Assembly: GCF_007049795.1 (NCBI RefSeq)
Contig: NZ_SCFY01000006.1
Span: 62,001-126,000 of the forward strand
Direction of reading: 5' to 3'
Length of the DNA: 64,000 nt
Origin: Ectopseudomonas mendocina
Lineage (GTDB): Bacteria > Pseudomonadota > Gammaproteobacteria > Pseudomonadales > Pseudomonadaceae
This document shows positions 26,409 to 36,301 of this stretch, one piece after another (the stretch's first letter is position 1; the number at the start of each line of letters is the position of its first letter). The position numbers and the translations under genes are program-made. The notes below the pieces were generated by a model, which saw only the letters and a list, made by a program, of their open reading frames with translations, had not been told where the DNA came from and did not search any database.

Positions 26409-29400
26409 TCTGGCGATCCCCTTTCGGGTCATAGAACACGGAGCTGCAGATTTCGGCTTCGATCACGCTGCCATCGGCCAGTGGCGCGAACACGCGCTCG
26501 CCCATGCGCTTGAGGCCGCCCTTGACCACCGCCATGGCGAAGCTGTAACCCATCGCCGCGCTCATGTAGCTGGAGGTGACGTGGCCGACCATCTGCATCG
26601 GGATGGACTGTTTCGGGTCGAAAACCAACTGCGCGCCTTCCGGCAGCACCTGGTTCGGGTTGACCGGTTTCAGCCCCACAAGCTGCTTGCGGTCTTCGCG
26701 CAGGCAGTCGTCGCGGTTCATACCGCGCTTGCCGATCCAGGAGAACGGCTTGGTGCGGCCGACGCACCAGCCCATGTTGAGGTCGTCCGGGGTCACCGAG
26801 GCGTCGGTGTCCTGACCGACGATGATGAAGCCCTTCTCCGCCCGCAGCACGTGCATGGTCTCGGTGCCGTAAGGGGTCAGGTCGAACTCCTTGCCGGCTT
26901 CGATGATCTGCTCCCACACGCCCAGGGCGTAGTCGGCCTGCACATTCACTTCATAGCTCAGCTCGCCGGTGAAGGAGATGCGGAACACCCGCGCCGGCAC
27001 GCCGCCGACCAGGCCTTCCTTCCAGCTCATGAAGGGGAAGGCGTCCTTGTCCAGGTCGATGTCGGTGACCTTGGCCAGCAGCTTGCGGCTGTTGGGGCCG
27101 GACAGGGTCATGGTCGCCCAGTGGTCGGTGACCGAAGTGAAGTACACCTTCAGCTCCGGCCATTCGGTCTGGTGGTAGATCTCCAGCCACTCCAGCACGC
27201 GCGCTGCGCCGCCAGTGGTGGTGGTCATGAGGAAATGGTTGTCGGCCAGGCAGGCGGTGACGCCGTCGTCGAAGACCATGCCGTCTTCCTTGCACATCAG
27301 GCCGTAGCGCGCCTTGCCCACGTCCAGCTTGGTCCAGGCGTTGGTGTAGACGCGGTTGAGGAACTCGCGCGCATCCGGGCCCTGGATGTCGATCTTGCCC
27401 AGTGTCGAGGCATCGAGGATGCCCACGCTGTTGCGTACGGCCAGGCATTCACGGGCCACGGCGGCGTGCAGATCCTCGCCATTTTTCGGGAAGTACCAGG
27501 GGCGCTTCCACTGGCCAACGTCCTCGAACTCGGCGCCGTTCTTCACGTGCCAGGCCTGCATCGCGGTGTAGCGTTTGGCATCGAACAGCTCGCCACAGTG
27601 GCGACCGGCCACAGCGCCGAAGGTCACCGGCGTGTAGTTCGGGCGGAACATGGTGGTGCCCATCTGTACGATGCTGATGCCCATCGAACGCGCAGCGATG
27701 GCCAGACCGTTGATGTTGCCCAGCTTGCCCTGGTCGGTGCCGAAACCCAGTGCGGTGTAGCGTTTGACGTGCTCGACCGACTCGAAGCCTTCACGCGTTG
27801 CCAGCTCGATGCCGGCGGCGGTGACGTCGTTCTGCAGGTCGACGAACTGCTTGGGCGCACGCGCAGTGGACTTGTCGTGCGGCACCTGGAACAGCGCCAG
27901 CATCGGCTCATCCTGACGCGCCTCGACCTTCGGCAGACTGCCACTGACGGCCTTGTAGCCGGTATCGGCAGCCGCCTTGGCGCCCGCCTCGAAGCCATTG
28001 GCAAGCACGTCGCCGAGGGCGAACACGCCATTCACCGCACCCGCGTCGATGCGCTGCTGGATGCCGTTGCCCGGCCCGGGAACGAAACCGAGGATGTCCT
28101 CGCGCCATTCGGGGCGACCACCCAGGTGCGACGCCAGGTGCACCACCGGGCTGTAGCCACCGGAGCTTACGATCAGGTCGCAGTCGAGCACTTCGCCAGG
28201 GCTGGTGACCTTGTGTGCCTTGGCATCGATGGCGCAGATACGCGCACCGGTCACGCGCTTGCTGCCACGTGCCTCGACCACTGCGCTGCCGGTGAGGATG
28301 CGCACGCCACGCGCACGCGCTTCCTCGACCCAGGCGCCACGCGGGTTGCTGCGGGCATCGGCGACAGCCACCACCTTGCGCCCGGCATCGAGCCAGTCGA
28401 GCACCACGCGATAGGCGTAATCGTTGTTGGTCGACAACACCAGTTCCTGCCCAGGCGCCACGCCATAACGACGCACGTAGGTCGACACGGCGCCAGCCAG
28501 CATGTTGCCGGGCACGTCGTTGTTGGCGTACACCAGCGGCCGCTCATGGGCGCCGCTGGCCAACACCACACGCTTGGCACGCACGCGGTGCATGCGCTGA
28601 CGGGCCTGGCCCATCGGCGCGGTTTCACCGAGGTGGTCGGTCAGACGCTGGTGGATGGTGAGGAAGTTGTGGTCGTGGTAACCGTTGACCGTGGCGCGTG
28701 GCAGCAGGGTCACTTCCGGCAGCGTCTTCAGCTCGGCGATGGCCTGCGCCACCCAGTCGGCGGCGGGCTTGCCGTCGAGGGTCTCGCGGGTGTCAAGCAA
28801 GCTGCCGCCGAACTCTTCCTGTTCATCGGCGAGGATTACCCGCGCACCGCTACGGCCGGCAGCCAGCGCGGCGGCGAGACCGGCAGGGCCAGCGCCGACG
28901 ATCAGCACGTCGCAGTGCTGGTTGAGCTGGTCGTAGATGTCCGGGTCGACCTCGGTGGGCGAGCGGCCCAGGCCTGCGGCCTTGCGGATGTACTTCTCGT
29001 AGGTCATCCACAGGTTCTGTGGATACATGAAGGTCTTATAGTAGAAACCGGGCGGCATCATGCCGCCGCCAACCTTGCCGAGAATGCCCATCAGGTCGGT
29101 GTTGACGCTCGGCCAGCCATTGGTGCTGTTGGCCACCAGGCCGCTGTACAGTGCCTGCTGGGTGGCGCGCACGTTGGGGATCTGGGCCGCCTCGGTGGAG
29201 CCAATCTGCAGCACGGCATTGGGCTCTTCCGCGCCCGCTGCGACGATGCCGCGTGGGCGCGAGTACTTGAAGCTGCGGCCGACGATGTCGACGCCGTTGG
29301 CCAGCAGCGCGGCGGCCAGGCTGTCGCCGGCAAAGCCCTGATAGGTCTGGCCGTTGAAGGTGAAGCTCAGCGCCTGGCTGCGGTCGATGCGACCACCCTT

Positions 29401-29424
29401 GGCAAGACGATTGACCTGGCTCAT
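26401..29424 (-). CDS. soxA: Sarcosine oxidase, alpha subunit
   Basis: A 1007-residue chain. The N-terminal part resembles a ferredoxin-like/opine-oxidase domain (LSFTFNGQTYQGFAGDSLAAALLANG), then a Rossmann NAD-binding domain (CDVLIVGAGPAGLAAALAAGRSG), and the C-terminal ~400 residues are a folate-binding GcvT-like domain that receives the methylene group onto tetrahydrofolate. With SoxB, SoxD and SoxG it oxidises sarcosine to glycine, hydrogen peroxide and 5,10-methylene-THF (formaldehyde without folate). It overlaps soxD by 4 bp and soxG by 8 bp. Confidence 0.96.
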   Translation of the reverse strand: MSQVNRLAKGGRIDRSQALSFTFNGQTYQGFAGDSLAAALLANGVDIVGRSFKYSRPRGIVAAGAEEPNAVLQIGSTEAAQIPNVRATQQALYSGLVANSTNGWPSVNTDLMGILGKVGGGMMPPGFYYKTFMYPQNLWMTYEKYIRKAAGLGRSPTEVDPDIYDQLNQHCDVLIVGAGPAGLAAALAAGRSGARVILADEQEEFGGSLLDTRETLDGKPAADWVAQAIAELKTLPEVTLLPRATVNGYHDHNFLTIHQRLTDHLGETAPMGQARQRMHRVRAKRVVLASGAHERPLVYANNDVPGNMLAGAVSTYVRRYGVAPGQELVLSTNNDYAYRVVLDWLDAGRKVVAVADARSNPRGAWVEEARARGVRILTGSAVVEARGSKRVTGARICAIDAKAHKVTSPGEVLDCDLIVSSGGYSPVVHLASHLGGRPEWREDILGFVPGPGNGIQQRIDAGAVNGVFALGDVLANGFEAGAKAAADTGYKAVSGSLPKVEARQDEPMLALFQVPHDKSTARAPKQFVDLQNDVTAAGIELATREGFESVEHVKRYTALGFGTDQGKLGNINGLAIAARSMGISIVQMGTTMFRPNYTPVTFGAVAGRHCGELFDAKRYTAMQAWHVKNGAEFEDVGQWKRPWYFPKNGEDLHAAVARECLAVRNSVGILDASTLGKIDIQGPDAREFLNRVYTNAWTKLDVGKARYGLMCKEDGMVFDDGVTACLADNHFLMTTTTGGAARVLEWLEIYHQTEWPELKVYFTSVTDHWATMTLSGPNSRKLLAKVTDIDLDKDAFPFMSWKEGLVGGVPARVFRISFTGELSYEVNVQADYALGVWEQIIEAGKEFDLTPYGTETMHVLRAEKGFIIVGQDTDASVTPDDLNMGWCVGRTKPFSWIGKRGMNRDDCLREDRKQLVGLKPVNPNQVLPEGAQLVFDPKQSIPMQMVGHVTSSYMSAAMGYSFAMAVVKGGLKRMGERVFAPLADGSVIEAEICSSVFYDPKGDRQNV

Positions 29425-29747
29425 GCCGTTACTCCTTCTGCCACGGCTTGCTTGTCGGTGGCCGCGGCCGCGGTGACCGAAGGCTTCTCGCCGACCTTGT
29501 AGGTCTCGAGGATCTCGTAGGTCACGGTGTGGCGGGTGACGTTGAAATACTTGCGGCAACCGGCCGCGTGCACCCACAGCTCGTGGTGAATGCCGCGCGG
29601 GTTGTCGCGGAAGAACATGTACTCGCCCCACTCCGCATCACTGCAGGCATCGGGATCGAGCGGGCGCGCGATGTGCGCCTGGCCCTTGGCGTGAAATTCC
29701 TCTTCGGAGCGCAGTTCGCCACAGTAGGGGCAGAAGATGTGCAGCAT
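29421..29747 (-). CDS. soxD: Sarcosine oxidase, delta subunit
   Basis: A 108-residue zinc-binding subunit. The start MLHIFCPYCGELRSEEEF provides the CxxC zinc ligands, followed by FRDNPRGIHHELWVHAAGCRKYFNVTRHTVTYEIL, the family signature. The C-terminal ~20 residues (SVTAAAATDKQAVAEGVTA) are an unstructured tail. It overlaps soxA by 4 bp, so the two are coupled. The 200-bp gap toward soxB is filled by palindromic repeats. Confidence 0.95.
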   Translation of the reverse strand: MLHIFCPYCGELRSEEEFHAKGQAHIARPLDPDACSDAEWGEYMFFRDNPRGIHHELWVHAAGCRKYFNVTRHTVTYEILETYKVGEKPSVTAAAATDKQAVAEGVTA

Positions 29748-29769
29748 GGTGGAGCCTCCGCTTGCTTTA

Positions 29770-29916
29770 CTCCCCTCTCCCGCTTGCGGGAGAGGGGCTG
29801 GGGGAGAGGGCTGCTCTATGCACGCCATCCCCCGAGTCAGTTACTGGGAGCTGCGGTGCCGAACTCAGCACCCTCTCCCGCCCTTCGGGCACCCTCTCCC
29901 GCAAGCGGGAGAGGGG
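29770..29916. repeat. CCCTCTCCCGC-type repeat doublet between soxD and soxB
   Basis: CCCCTCTCCCGCTTGCGGGAG at 29772 and ACCCTCTCCCGCAAGCGGGAG at 29891 are palindromic units, with a third short copy at 29870. They occupy the whole soxB-soxD gap inside the operon. Confidence 0.7.
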
Positions 29917-29946
29917 CATCGGATGTCATCCCTACGGGATGAATGT

Positions 29947-31197
29947 TTAATGGGCCACGGCAGCAGCGCCGTGCTCGTCGATCAGTGCGCCGGTGTGGAA
30001 ACGGTCGATGGAGAACGGCTTGGCCAGCGGGTGCATCTCACCCTTGGCCAGGCTGGCGGCGAACACGTGGCCCGAACCCGGTGTGGCCTTGAAGCCACCG
30101 GTACCCCAACCGCAGTTGAAGAACAGGTTGTCCACCGGAGTCTTGGAGATGATCGGGCAGGCGTCGGGGCTGGTATCGACGATGCCGCCCCACTGGCGGT
30201 TCATGCGAACCCGCGAGAGCACCGGGAACATCTCGACGATGGCCTGCAGGGTGTGTTCGATGGTGCCGTAGGAGCCGCGCTGCCCGTAGCCGTTATAGCC
30301 GTCGATGCCGGCACCGATGACCAGGTCGCCCTTGTCCGACTGACTGATGTAACCGTGCACGGCGTTGGACATGATCACGCTGTCGATGATCGGTTTGATC
30401 GGTTCGGACACCAGCGCCTGCAGCGGGTGCGACTCCAGCGGCAGGCGGAAGCCGGCGAGCCCCGCCATGTGCCCGGAGTTACCTGCGGTGACCACACCGA
30501 CGCGCTTGGCACCGATGAAGCCCTTGTTGGTCTCCACGCCGATCACCGCACCGTTCTGCTTGCGGAAACCGGTCACCTCGGTGTTCTGGATCAGGTCGAC
30601 GCCCAGGGCATCGGCGGCACGCGCGTAGCCCCAGGCCACGGCGTCATGACGGGCGACGCCACCGCGACGCTGCACGGTGGAGCCCATCACCGGATAACGG
30701 GTGTTCTTGCTGCAGTCGAGGTAGGGAATCTCCTCGGCCACCTGCTTGGCATCGAGCAGTTCGCCATCCACGCCGTTGAGGCGGTTGGCGCTGACGCGGC
30801 GCTCGGCGTCACGCATGTCCTGCAGGGTGTGGCAGAGGTTGTAGACGCCACGCTGGGAGAACATGACGTTGTAGTTGATGTCCTGCGACAGCCCTTCCCA
30901 CAGTTTCATGGCGTGTTCGTAAAGCTGCGCGGACTCGTCCCACAGGTAGTTGGAACGCACGATGGTGGTGTTGCGCGCGGTATTGCCGCCGCCGAGCCAG
31001 CCCTTCTCCACCACCGCGACGTTTTTCACGCCGAACTCCTTGGCCAGGTAATAGGCCGTGGCCAGACCATGGCCACCACCACCGACGATGATCACGTCGT
31101 ACACCGGCTTGGGCGTCGGGTTACGCCACATGCGTTGCCAGTTCTCATGGTGGCTGAACGAGTGCTTGAACAGGCCGAAGCCGGAATAACGTTGCAT
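29947..31197 (-). CDS. soxB: Sarcosine oxidase, beta subunit
   Basis: A 416-residue flavoprotein: dinucleotide-binding motif [22 protein letters not shown] near the N-terminus, the covalent-FMN/substrate region around THxxS-type surroundings, and the usual C-terminal [19 protein letters not shown]. It carries the non-covalent FAD and covalent FMN of heterotetrameric sarcosine oxidase. The start at 31197 has GGAG 7 nt upstream; the ATG at 31203 is too close to it. It lies 66 bp downstream of glyA on the same strand with one repeat between. Confidence 0.95.
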   Translation of the reverse strand: MQRYSGFGLFKHSFSHHENWQRMWRNPTPKPVYDVIIVGGGGHGLATAYYLAKEFGVKNVAVVEKGWLGGGNTARNTTIVRSNYLWDESAQLYEHAMKLWEGLSQDINYNVMFSQRGVYNLCHTLQDMRDAERRVSANRLNGVDGELLDAKQVAEEIPYLDCSKNTRYPVMGSTVQRRGGVARHDAVAWGYARAADALGVDLIQNTEVTGFRKQNGAVIGVETNKGFIGAKRVGVVTAGNSGHMAGLAGFRLPLESHPLQALVSEPIKPIIDSVIMSNAVHGYISQSDKGDLVIGAGIDGYNGYGQRGSYGTIEHTLQAIVEMFPVLSRVRMNRQWGGIVDTSPDACPIISKTPVDNLFFNCGWGTGGFKATPGSGHVFAASLAKGEMHPLAKPFSIDRFHTGALIDEHGAAAVAH

Positions 31198-31213
31198 GGG
31201 CATGCTCCAGGGT

Positions 31214-31253
31214 TCTACTCCCCTCTCAGCGTTACGCGAGAGGGGCCGAGAGA
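31214..31253. repeat. CCCCTCT-type repeat between glyA and soxB
   Basis: TCCCCTCTCAGCGTTACGCGAGAGGGGC is a single palindromic unit related to the repeats at 25530 and 29770. It lies in the 66-bp gap and can form a hairpin in the glyA-sox transcript. Confidence 0.55.
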
Positions 31254-31263
31254 AAGGGTTGGC

Positions 31264-32517
31264 TTAGCGATACACCGGGTAGTCCGCGCACAGCCCGGCC
31301 ACCAGCTTGGCCACCTGCGCCTCGACATCGGCATCGCCGAGGTGATCGAGGATGTCGCAGATCCAGCCGGCCAGTGCCTGGCACTGGGCGACCTTGAAGC
31401 CACGGGTGGTGACCGCCGGCGTACCGATGCGGATGCCCGAAGTGACGAACGGCGACTGTGGGTCGTTGGGTACGGCGTTCTTGTTCACGGTGATGCCAGC
31501 GCGGCCGAGGGCGGCGTCAGCCTCCTTGCCGGTCAGCCCTTGCTTGATCAGGCTGAGCAGGAACAGGTGGTTGTCGGTGCCGCCGGACACCACCTCGTAG
31601 CCGCGCTCGATGAACACCTTGGCCATGGCCTGGGCGTTGTCGATCACCTGCTGCTGGTAAACCTTGAACTCGGGCTCCATGGCTTCCTTGAAGCACACGG
31701 CCTTGGCCGCGATGACGTGCATCAGCGGGCCGCCCTGAGCACCAGGGAAGACGGCGGAATTGAGTTTCTTCTCGATCTCTTCGTTGGCCTTGGCCAGGAT
31801 CAGGCCGCCACGCGGGCCGCGTAGGGTCTTGTGAGTCGTGGTGGTGACCACATCGGCGAAGGGAATCGGGTTCGGGTACAGGCCCGCTGCGACCAGGCCC
31901 GCGACGTGGGCCATGTCGACGAACAGCAGCGCGCCAACCTTGTCGGCAATGGCGCGAAAGCGCGGGAAGTCGAGAGTCTTGGAGTAGGCGGAGAAGCCGG
32001 CGACGATGATCTTCGGCTTATGCTCCACGGCCAGTCGCTCGACCTCGTCGTAGTCGATCAGCCCGGTAGCGGTGTCCAGGCCGTACTGCACGGCGTTGTA
32101 CAGCTTGCCCGAGGACGACACCTTGGCGCCGTGGGTCAGGTGGCCGCCGTGGGCCAGGCTCATGCCGAGGATGGTGTCGCCGGCACTCAGCAGCGCCAGG
32201 TACACGGCGCTATTGGCCGAGGAACCGGAGTGCGGCTGAACGTTGGCGTAATCGGCGCCGAACAGCGCCTTGGCGCGGTCGATGGCGAGTTGCTCGACCT
32301 TGTCGACGTACTCGCAGCCACCGTAATAACGCTTGCCCGGATAACCTTCGGCGTACTTGTTGGTCAGGCCGCTGCCCTGCGCTTCCATCACCCGCTGACT
32401 GCAGTAGTTCTCCGAGGCGATCAGCTCGATATGCTCTTCCTGACGGCGTTCTTCCTGATCGATCGCCGCGAGCAACTCGTCGTCGTAACCCTGAATCTGA
32501 TCCTGCTTGCTGAACAT
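31264..32517 (-). CDS. glyA: Serine hydroxymethyltransferase
   Basis: A 417-residue PLP enzyme beginning [19 protein letters not shown]. Hallmarks include [36 protein letters not shown] and the PLP-lysine motif [15 protein letters not shown]. It converts glycine plus 5,10-methylene-THF into serine, and here heads the sarcosine oxidase cluster, so it consumes both products of SoxBDAG. This corresponds to the glyA1 copy beside soxBDAG in P. aeruginosa. The long ORF reads upstream of 32517, but the alignment and a GGAGAG site before the ATG fix the start. Confidence 0.96.
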   Translation of the reverse strand: MFSKQDQIQGYDDELLAAIDQEERRQEEHIELIASENYCSQRVMEAQGSGLTNKYAEGYPGKRYYGGCEYVDKVEQLAIDRAKALFGADYANVQPHSGSSANSAVYLALLSAGDTILGMSLAHGGHLTHGAKVSSSGKLYNAVQYGLDTATGLIDYDEVERLAVEHKPKIIVAGFSAYSKTLDFPRFRAIADKVGALLFVDMAHVAGLVAAGLYPNPIPFADVVTTTTHKTLRGPRGGLILAKANEEIEKKLNSAVFPGAQGGPLMHVIAAKAVCFKEAMEPEFKVYQQQVIDNAQAMAKVFIERGYEVVSGGTDNHLFLLSLIKQGLTGKEADAALGRAGITVNKNAVPNDPQSPFVTSGIRIGTPAVTTRGFKVAQCQALAGWICDILDHLGDADVEAQVAKLVAGLCADYPVYR

Positions 32518-33211
32518 CTCAACTCTCCTGCAGCGCCTGTGGGCGGCGGTCTTGGACGGGCAGGCCGGCAAGGCCCTGTGCAGCGATGGTAGGGCCGCCC
32601 CTGCCCGCTCAAATGCCTGCCAACGCCGTGAGAGCATTCGTTTGCGACATGGCCTTGTCGCAATCAGGCGCGTCGAGATCAGCTCGCGTTTTTGCGCACA
32701 AATAACGGGGATCAAGCTGTGGATAAACCGTGCATACCGCGCGCCGCCCCAGCATCTGCAGGGGCTGCCGGGTCGCGGTTATTTCCTGATCGATATCAAG
32801 CAGTTAACAATGCAGACCATGCACAGAAGCGGTGGACTATCCTGTGGAAAAGCTGTCAGCAGATGGCTACCGCCCCTGCCAGCTCTGCCGCTGAGGGTCG
32901 TGTTCGATATCCATACAGCCACGCAGTCTCCCTGGCTTATCCACCAGCGACATGGGCGAGAGGCGAGGATCGGTTGGGGATATGCACAGAAGATGTGGAT
33001 GAAACTGTGCATAGGCTGTTCGACGCAGGCGCGAAGCCAGAGCAGCCGGGGCTTGCCGAGATGCGGCTAAAAATCGAACAGGATCACATAGATAGAGCAG
33101 GCTTGTGCACAAATACTGTGGGCGGCGCTGTGCATGGCCTGTGGAAACATGGCGCCGGGCCAGAGCCCATGGGGCTCCGGCGCCAGCGCCTGCTATTTGC
33201 TCAACGACGCC
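32518..33211. other. Gene-free region with clustered DnaA-box-like and GTGCATA motifs
   Basis: No convincing gene. The part next to glyA should hold its promoter. From 32718 to 33148 there is a perfect DnaA box TGTGGATAA (32718-32726) and one- or two-mismatch versions at 32843, 32937 (reverse), 32994 and 33140. Between them lie (A/T)TGCACA and GTGCATA motifs: ATGCACAGAAG-N2-GTGGA recurs at 32819 and 32982, TGTGGAT(A/G)AAMC...GTGCATA at 32718 and 32994, and the palindrome TTGTGCACAA at 33103. The pattern suggests three degenerate copies of a ~75-bp unit. Confidence 0.55.
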
Positions 33212-33511
33212 TTAAGGCTTGAGCTTGCCAGCACAGCTGCTGGAGGCATTTACCAGACGCTGCTGCATGGCAGGGTCAGGCGGGGATTGGCGGCTGATTT
33301 CCTGCAACTCGGCTTCGCTGAATTCCTTGCTGACGTTGGTCGCAGCGCAGTCGCAATAAGCACGCAGTTGTGGCTCCTCGTAGCCTGCCGGTGCGCCAGC
33401 AATGCACTGCTGAACGAATTCGGTCTTGGCATTATCCGACCACTCGGCGGCGGAAACGGGCAGCGCCACGGCCAGCGGCAGGGCAAGGGCGAGCAGGTGA
33501 CGATAAGTCAT
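33212..33511 (-). CDS. Small secreted cysteine-containing protein
   Basis: A 99-residue protein with a signal peptide (MTYRHLLALALPLAVALPVSAAE). The mature part has four cysteines (QQCIAG, AYCDCAA, SSSCAG) and a helical core NVSKEFSEAELQEISRQSPPDPAMQQRLV. The CDC pair with flanking cysteines suggests disulfides in the periplasm. I recognise the layout from unnamed pseudomonad proteins but not a function. The start at 33511 has GGAG 6 nt upstream. It is divergent from ltaE. Confidence 0.75.
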   Translation of the reverse strand: MTYRHLLALALPLAVALPVSAAEWSDNAKTEFVQQCIAGAPAGYEEPQLRAYCDCAATNVSKEFSEAELQEISRQSPPDPAMQQRLVNASSSCAGKLKP

Positions 33512-33750
33512 GGGAAACTCCTTCTCTTGATTGCGGAGAGCGGATCGACTGCCGCCCTCTGGTAAGTGTGAACGCCAGAGCAAGCTTCAAGTTCCATCTG
33601 CTAGCCGAACGATTGGCCACGAACCGACTCAGCAGTACGCTTCAGCGCAACAACTCGTCGCGGCGACGGACGCCTGACAGATAGCCGCAGGGTTAAAGTA
33701 GAGGCTTTCCCGGCAGACCTGCCGGCAGGTTTTTCAGAAGGAACGCGCCA

Positions 33751-34791
33751 ATGCCCGACAATGCCCAGCAATTCGCCAGCGACAACTACTCCGGCATCTG
33801 TCCCGAAGCCTGGGCCGCCATGGCCGAGGCCAACCAGGGCCACCAGCGCGCCTACGGCGATGACGAATGGACGGCGCGCGCTGCCGATCACTTCCGCCGC
33901 CTGTTCGAGACCGACTGCGAGGTGTTCTTCGCCTTCAACGGCACCGCCGCCAACTCCCTGGCCCTGGCCTCGCTGTGCCAGAGCTACCACAGCGTGATCT
34001 GCTCGGAGACCGCCCACGTCGAAACCGACGAATGCGGCGCACCGGAGTTTTTCTCCAACGGCTCCAAGCTGCTGCTGGCCAAGACCGATAACGGCAAGCT
34101 GACCCCGCAAGCGATCCGCGAGATCGCCCGCAAGCGTCAGGATATCCACTACCCGAAACCGCGCGTGGTCACCCTCACCCAGGCCACCGAAGTAGGCACT
34201 GTCTATCGCCCAGAAGAAGTCCGCGCCATCAGCCAGGTCTGCGAGGAGCTGGGCCTGCACCTGCACATGGACGGCGCACGCTTCTCCAACGCCTGCGCCT
34301 TCCTCGGCTGCAGCCCGGCAGAGCTGACCTGGAAGGCCGGCGTCGATGTGCTGTGCTTCGGCGGCACCAAGAACGGCATGGCCGTCGGTGAGGCCATCGT
34401 CTTCTTCAACAAGGATCTGGCCGAGGACTTCGACTACCGCTGCAAGCAGGCCGGCCAACTGGCCTCGAAGATGCGCTACCTGTCCGCGCCCTGGGTCGGC
34501 ATCCTGCAGAACGATGTCTGGCTGAAATACGCCAACCACGCCAACCGCTGCGCGCAGTTGCTGGCCACCCTGGTCGAGGACGTACCCGGCGTCAGCCTGA
34601 TGTTCCCGGTGGAAGCCAACGGCGTGTTCCTGCAACTGTCGGAGCCTGCCATCGCCGCCCTCACCGCCCGTGGCTGGCGCTTCTACACCTTCATCGGCGC
34701 CGGCGGCGCGCGCTTCATGTGCAGCTGGGATACCGACGAAGCCCGCGTACGTCAGTTGGCCGCGGATATCCGTGAAGTAATGAGCGCCTGA
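33751..34791 (+). CDS. ltaE: Low-specificity L-threonine aldolase
   Basis: A 346-residue PLP enzyme. It starts MPDNAQQFASDNYSG; the PLP-lysine lies in VLCFGGTKNGMAVGEAIVF and the substrate pocket in HLHMDGARFSNACAFLG. It cleaves L-threonine and L-allo-threonine to glycine and acetaldehyde. It is encoded between glyA-sox and gbcAB as in P. aeruginosa, linking it to glycine/serine balance during betaine breakdown. An AGAAGGAA site precedes the ATG. Confidence 0.94.
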   Translation: MPDNAQQFASDNYSGICPEAWAAMAEANQGHQRAYGDDEWTARAADHFRRLFETDCEVFFAFNGTAANSLALASLCQSYHSVICSETAHVETDECGAPEFFSNGSKLLLAKTDNGKLTPQAIREIARKRQDIHYPKPRVVTLTQATEVGTVYRPEEVRAISQVCEELGLHLHMDGARFSNACAFLGCSPAELTWKAGVDVLCFGGTKNGMAVGEAIVFFNKDLAEDFDYRCKQAGQLASKMRYLSAPWVGILQNDVWLKYANHANRCAQLLATLVEDVPGVSLMFPVEANGVFLQLSEPAIAALTARGWRFYTFIGAGGARFMCSWDTDEARVRQLAADIREVMSA

Positions 34792-34807
34792 ACGACGCCA
34801 TGACGCA

Positions 34808-34855
34808 CCTGTGGGAGGGGTTTTAGCCGCGACCGTAGGGTGCGCTGCGCGCACC
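34808..34855. repeat. Two short palindromic repeats after ltaE
   Basis: CTGTGGGAGGGGTTTTAGCC at 34808 (inverse of the unit at 15091) is followed by GTAGGGTGCGCTGCGCGCACC at 34835-34855, a copy of the palindrome found at 450 and 536. They sit between the convergent ltaE and gbcB genes. Confidence 0.65.
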
Positions 34856-34880
34856 AGCGCTCCCAGAACCAAGGTGGCGA

Positions 34881-35987
34881 TCAATAGTCGATCGCCACAT
34901 CCCCTTTCGGCACGCTGCAGCACGACAGGATGTAGCCCTCGGCCACATCCTCGTCAGTGATGCCGCCGTTGTGCTCCATCTCCACTTCGCCGGCGGTCTT
35001 CATCACCTTGCAGGTACCGCAGATACCCATGCCACAGGCCTTGGGGATATGCAGGCCAAGCTTGGCCGCAGCGGCGTGCACGGTTTCGCCAGGCACCACA
35101 CGGATGCTCTTGCCGGTACTGATGAACTCCACCTGATTGAGCTCGGCCACCGGCACCTCGGGCGCCTCGGCGGCTTCGGCGGCCAGTTCCTTGACCTCGG
35201 CGCGGATCTCCGGTGGCGTCGGGCCGAAGGCCTCCTCGTGGTAGCGGCTCATGTCATAGCCCGCCGCCTCGAGCAGACGCTTGACCGCGCTCATGTAGGG
35301 CGTCGGGCCACAGCAGAATATTTCGCGTTCGAGGAAGTCCGGGGCGATCAGCTCCAGCATTGGCTTGTTCAGGTAACCGCGATAGCCAGCCCAGGACTCG
35401 CCCAGCCCGTGCTTCTCGCAGATCACGTGCAGGCTGAAGTTGTTGATGCGCGCCGCCATGTGCTCCAGCTCGCGCTGGTAGATGATGTCCTTGGGCGAGC
35501 GCGCGCTGTGCACGAAGATCATGTCGACGTTGGCGTTGGTGTCGTAGAACCAGCGCGCCATCGACATCACCGGAGTGATGCCGACACCGCCGGAGAGATA
35601 GAGCACCTTGTCGGAAGGGAAATCGATGGCATTGAACAAGCCGACCGGGCCGTGCACCGGTACCTCGTCGCCTTCCTTGAGGTTGTCGTGCAGCCAGTTG
35701 GAGACCTTGCCGCCCGGCACCCGCTTGATGGTAATGGAGAAGCTGTAAGGCACCGAAGGCGAGCTGGAAATGGTGTAGGAGCGCATGATCGGCCGGCCAT
35801 CGATCTCCAGCTCCAGGGTGACGAACTGCCCGGGCTTGAAGAAGAACAGCACGGGCTGGTCGGCCATGAAGCAGAAGGTGCGCACATCCCAGGTTTCCTG
35901 GATCACCTTGACGCAACGCACCAGGTGGCGGCCGTTGGTCCAGGTCTGCGTGGTAACCGGGTTGAGGAAGGCGTTGGTGGTGGTCAT
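34881..35987 (-). CDS. gbcB: Glycine betaine demethylase, reductase subunit
   Basis: A 368-residue flavin reductase: an FAD-binding domain (RSYTISSSPSVP), an NAD-binding domain (LYLSGGVGITPVMSMARWF) and a C-terminal plant-type [2Fe-2S] ferredoxin domain with C318-x4-C323-x2-C326 and C356. It passes electrons from NAD(P)H to the Rieske oxygenase GbcA for conversion of glycine betaine to dimethylglycine and formaldehyde. It is transcribed divergently from gbcA across a 314-bp control region. Confidence 0.95.
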   Translation of the reverse strand: MTTTNAFLNPVTTQTWTNGRHLVRCVKVIQETWDVRTFCFMADQPVLFFFKPGQFVTLELEIDGRPIMRSYTISSSPSVPYSFSITIKRVPGGKVSNWLHDNLKEGDEVPVHGPVGLFNAIDFPSDKVLYLSGGVGITPVMSMARWFYDTNANVDMIFVHSARSPKDIIYQRELEHMAARINNFSLHVICEKHGLGESWAGYRGYLNKPMLELIAPDFLEREIFCCGPTPYMSAVKRLLEAAGYDMSRYHEEAFGPTPPEIRAEVKELAAEAAEAPEVPVAELNQVEFISTGKSIRVVPGETVHAAAAKLGLHIPKACGMGICGTCKVMKTAGEVEMEHNGGITDEDVAEGYILSCCSVPKGDVAIDY

Positions 35988-36301
35988 GAACAGCTCTCCA
36001 CACGGCCGGATGTCGGCCTATATGTCACCGATTGTGCGAAAGGCCAAGCGCCGTCATTTATCTACCAGCGACATCCACATGCTTATCGCGACCTGCCTGA
36101 TAGCACGGGGGCTAGCGCGTCGGAAACGCATCCGGCCATGTCGCCCATGGATAAGGTTTCGCCTTGGCTCGGCTCCACACTCCGCCTCACCAAGCATGCA
36201 CGCCCATCGCAGGCGGCAGCGTCAAACGACCACCTTGCGGCACATACCGTATCAGCCACTTTTTCCGGCAGGCATAACGCGCCAGCCACTGAGGAGCCAA
36301 C
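35988..36301. promoter_or_regulatory. Divergent gbcB/gbcA promoter region
   Basis: This 314-bp gap separates the two halves of the betaine demethylase and must hold both promoters. In P. aeruginosa the two genes are activated by the AraC-type regulator GbdR. I cannot assign an operator with confidence; there is no long palindrome or recognisable RNA structure, only a GGAGCC ribosome-binding site just before the gbcA start. Confidence 0.5.

Noticed and set aside
26395..29502. 1035-codon plus-strand ORF opposite soxA
   Set aside because: Shadow of the soxA frame in GC-rich DNA; the minus strand encodes an unmistakable SoxA with overlapping soxD and soxG.
32692..33222. 176-codon plus-strand ORF over the DnaA-box region
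   Set aside because: Its internal protein repeats simply reflect the DNA motif repeats (TGCACA, GTGGA, GTGCAT); no start signal and no family.
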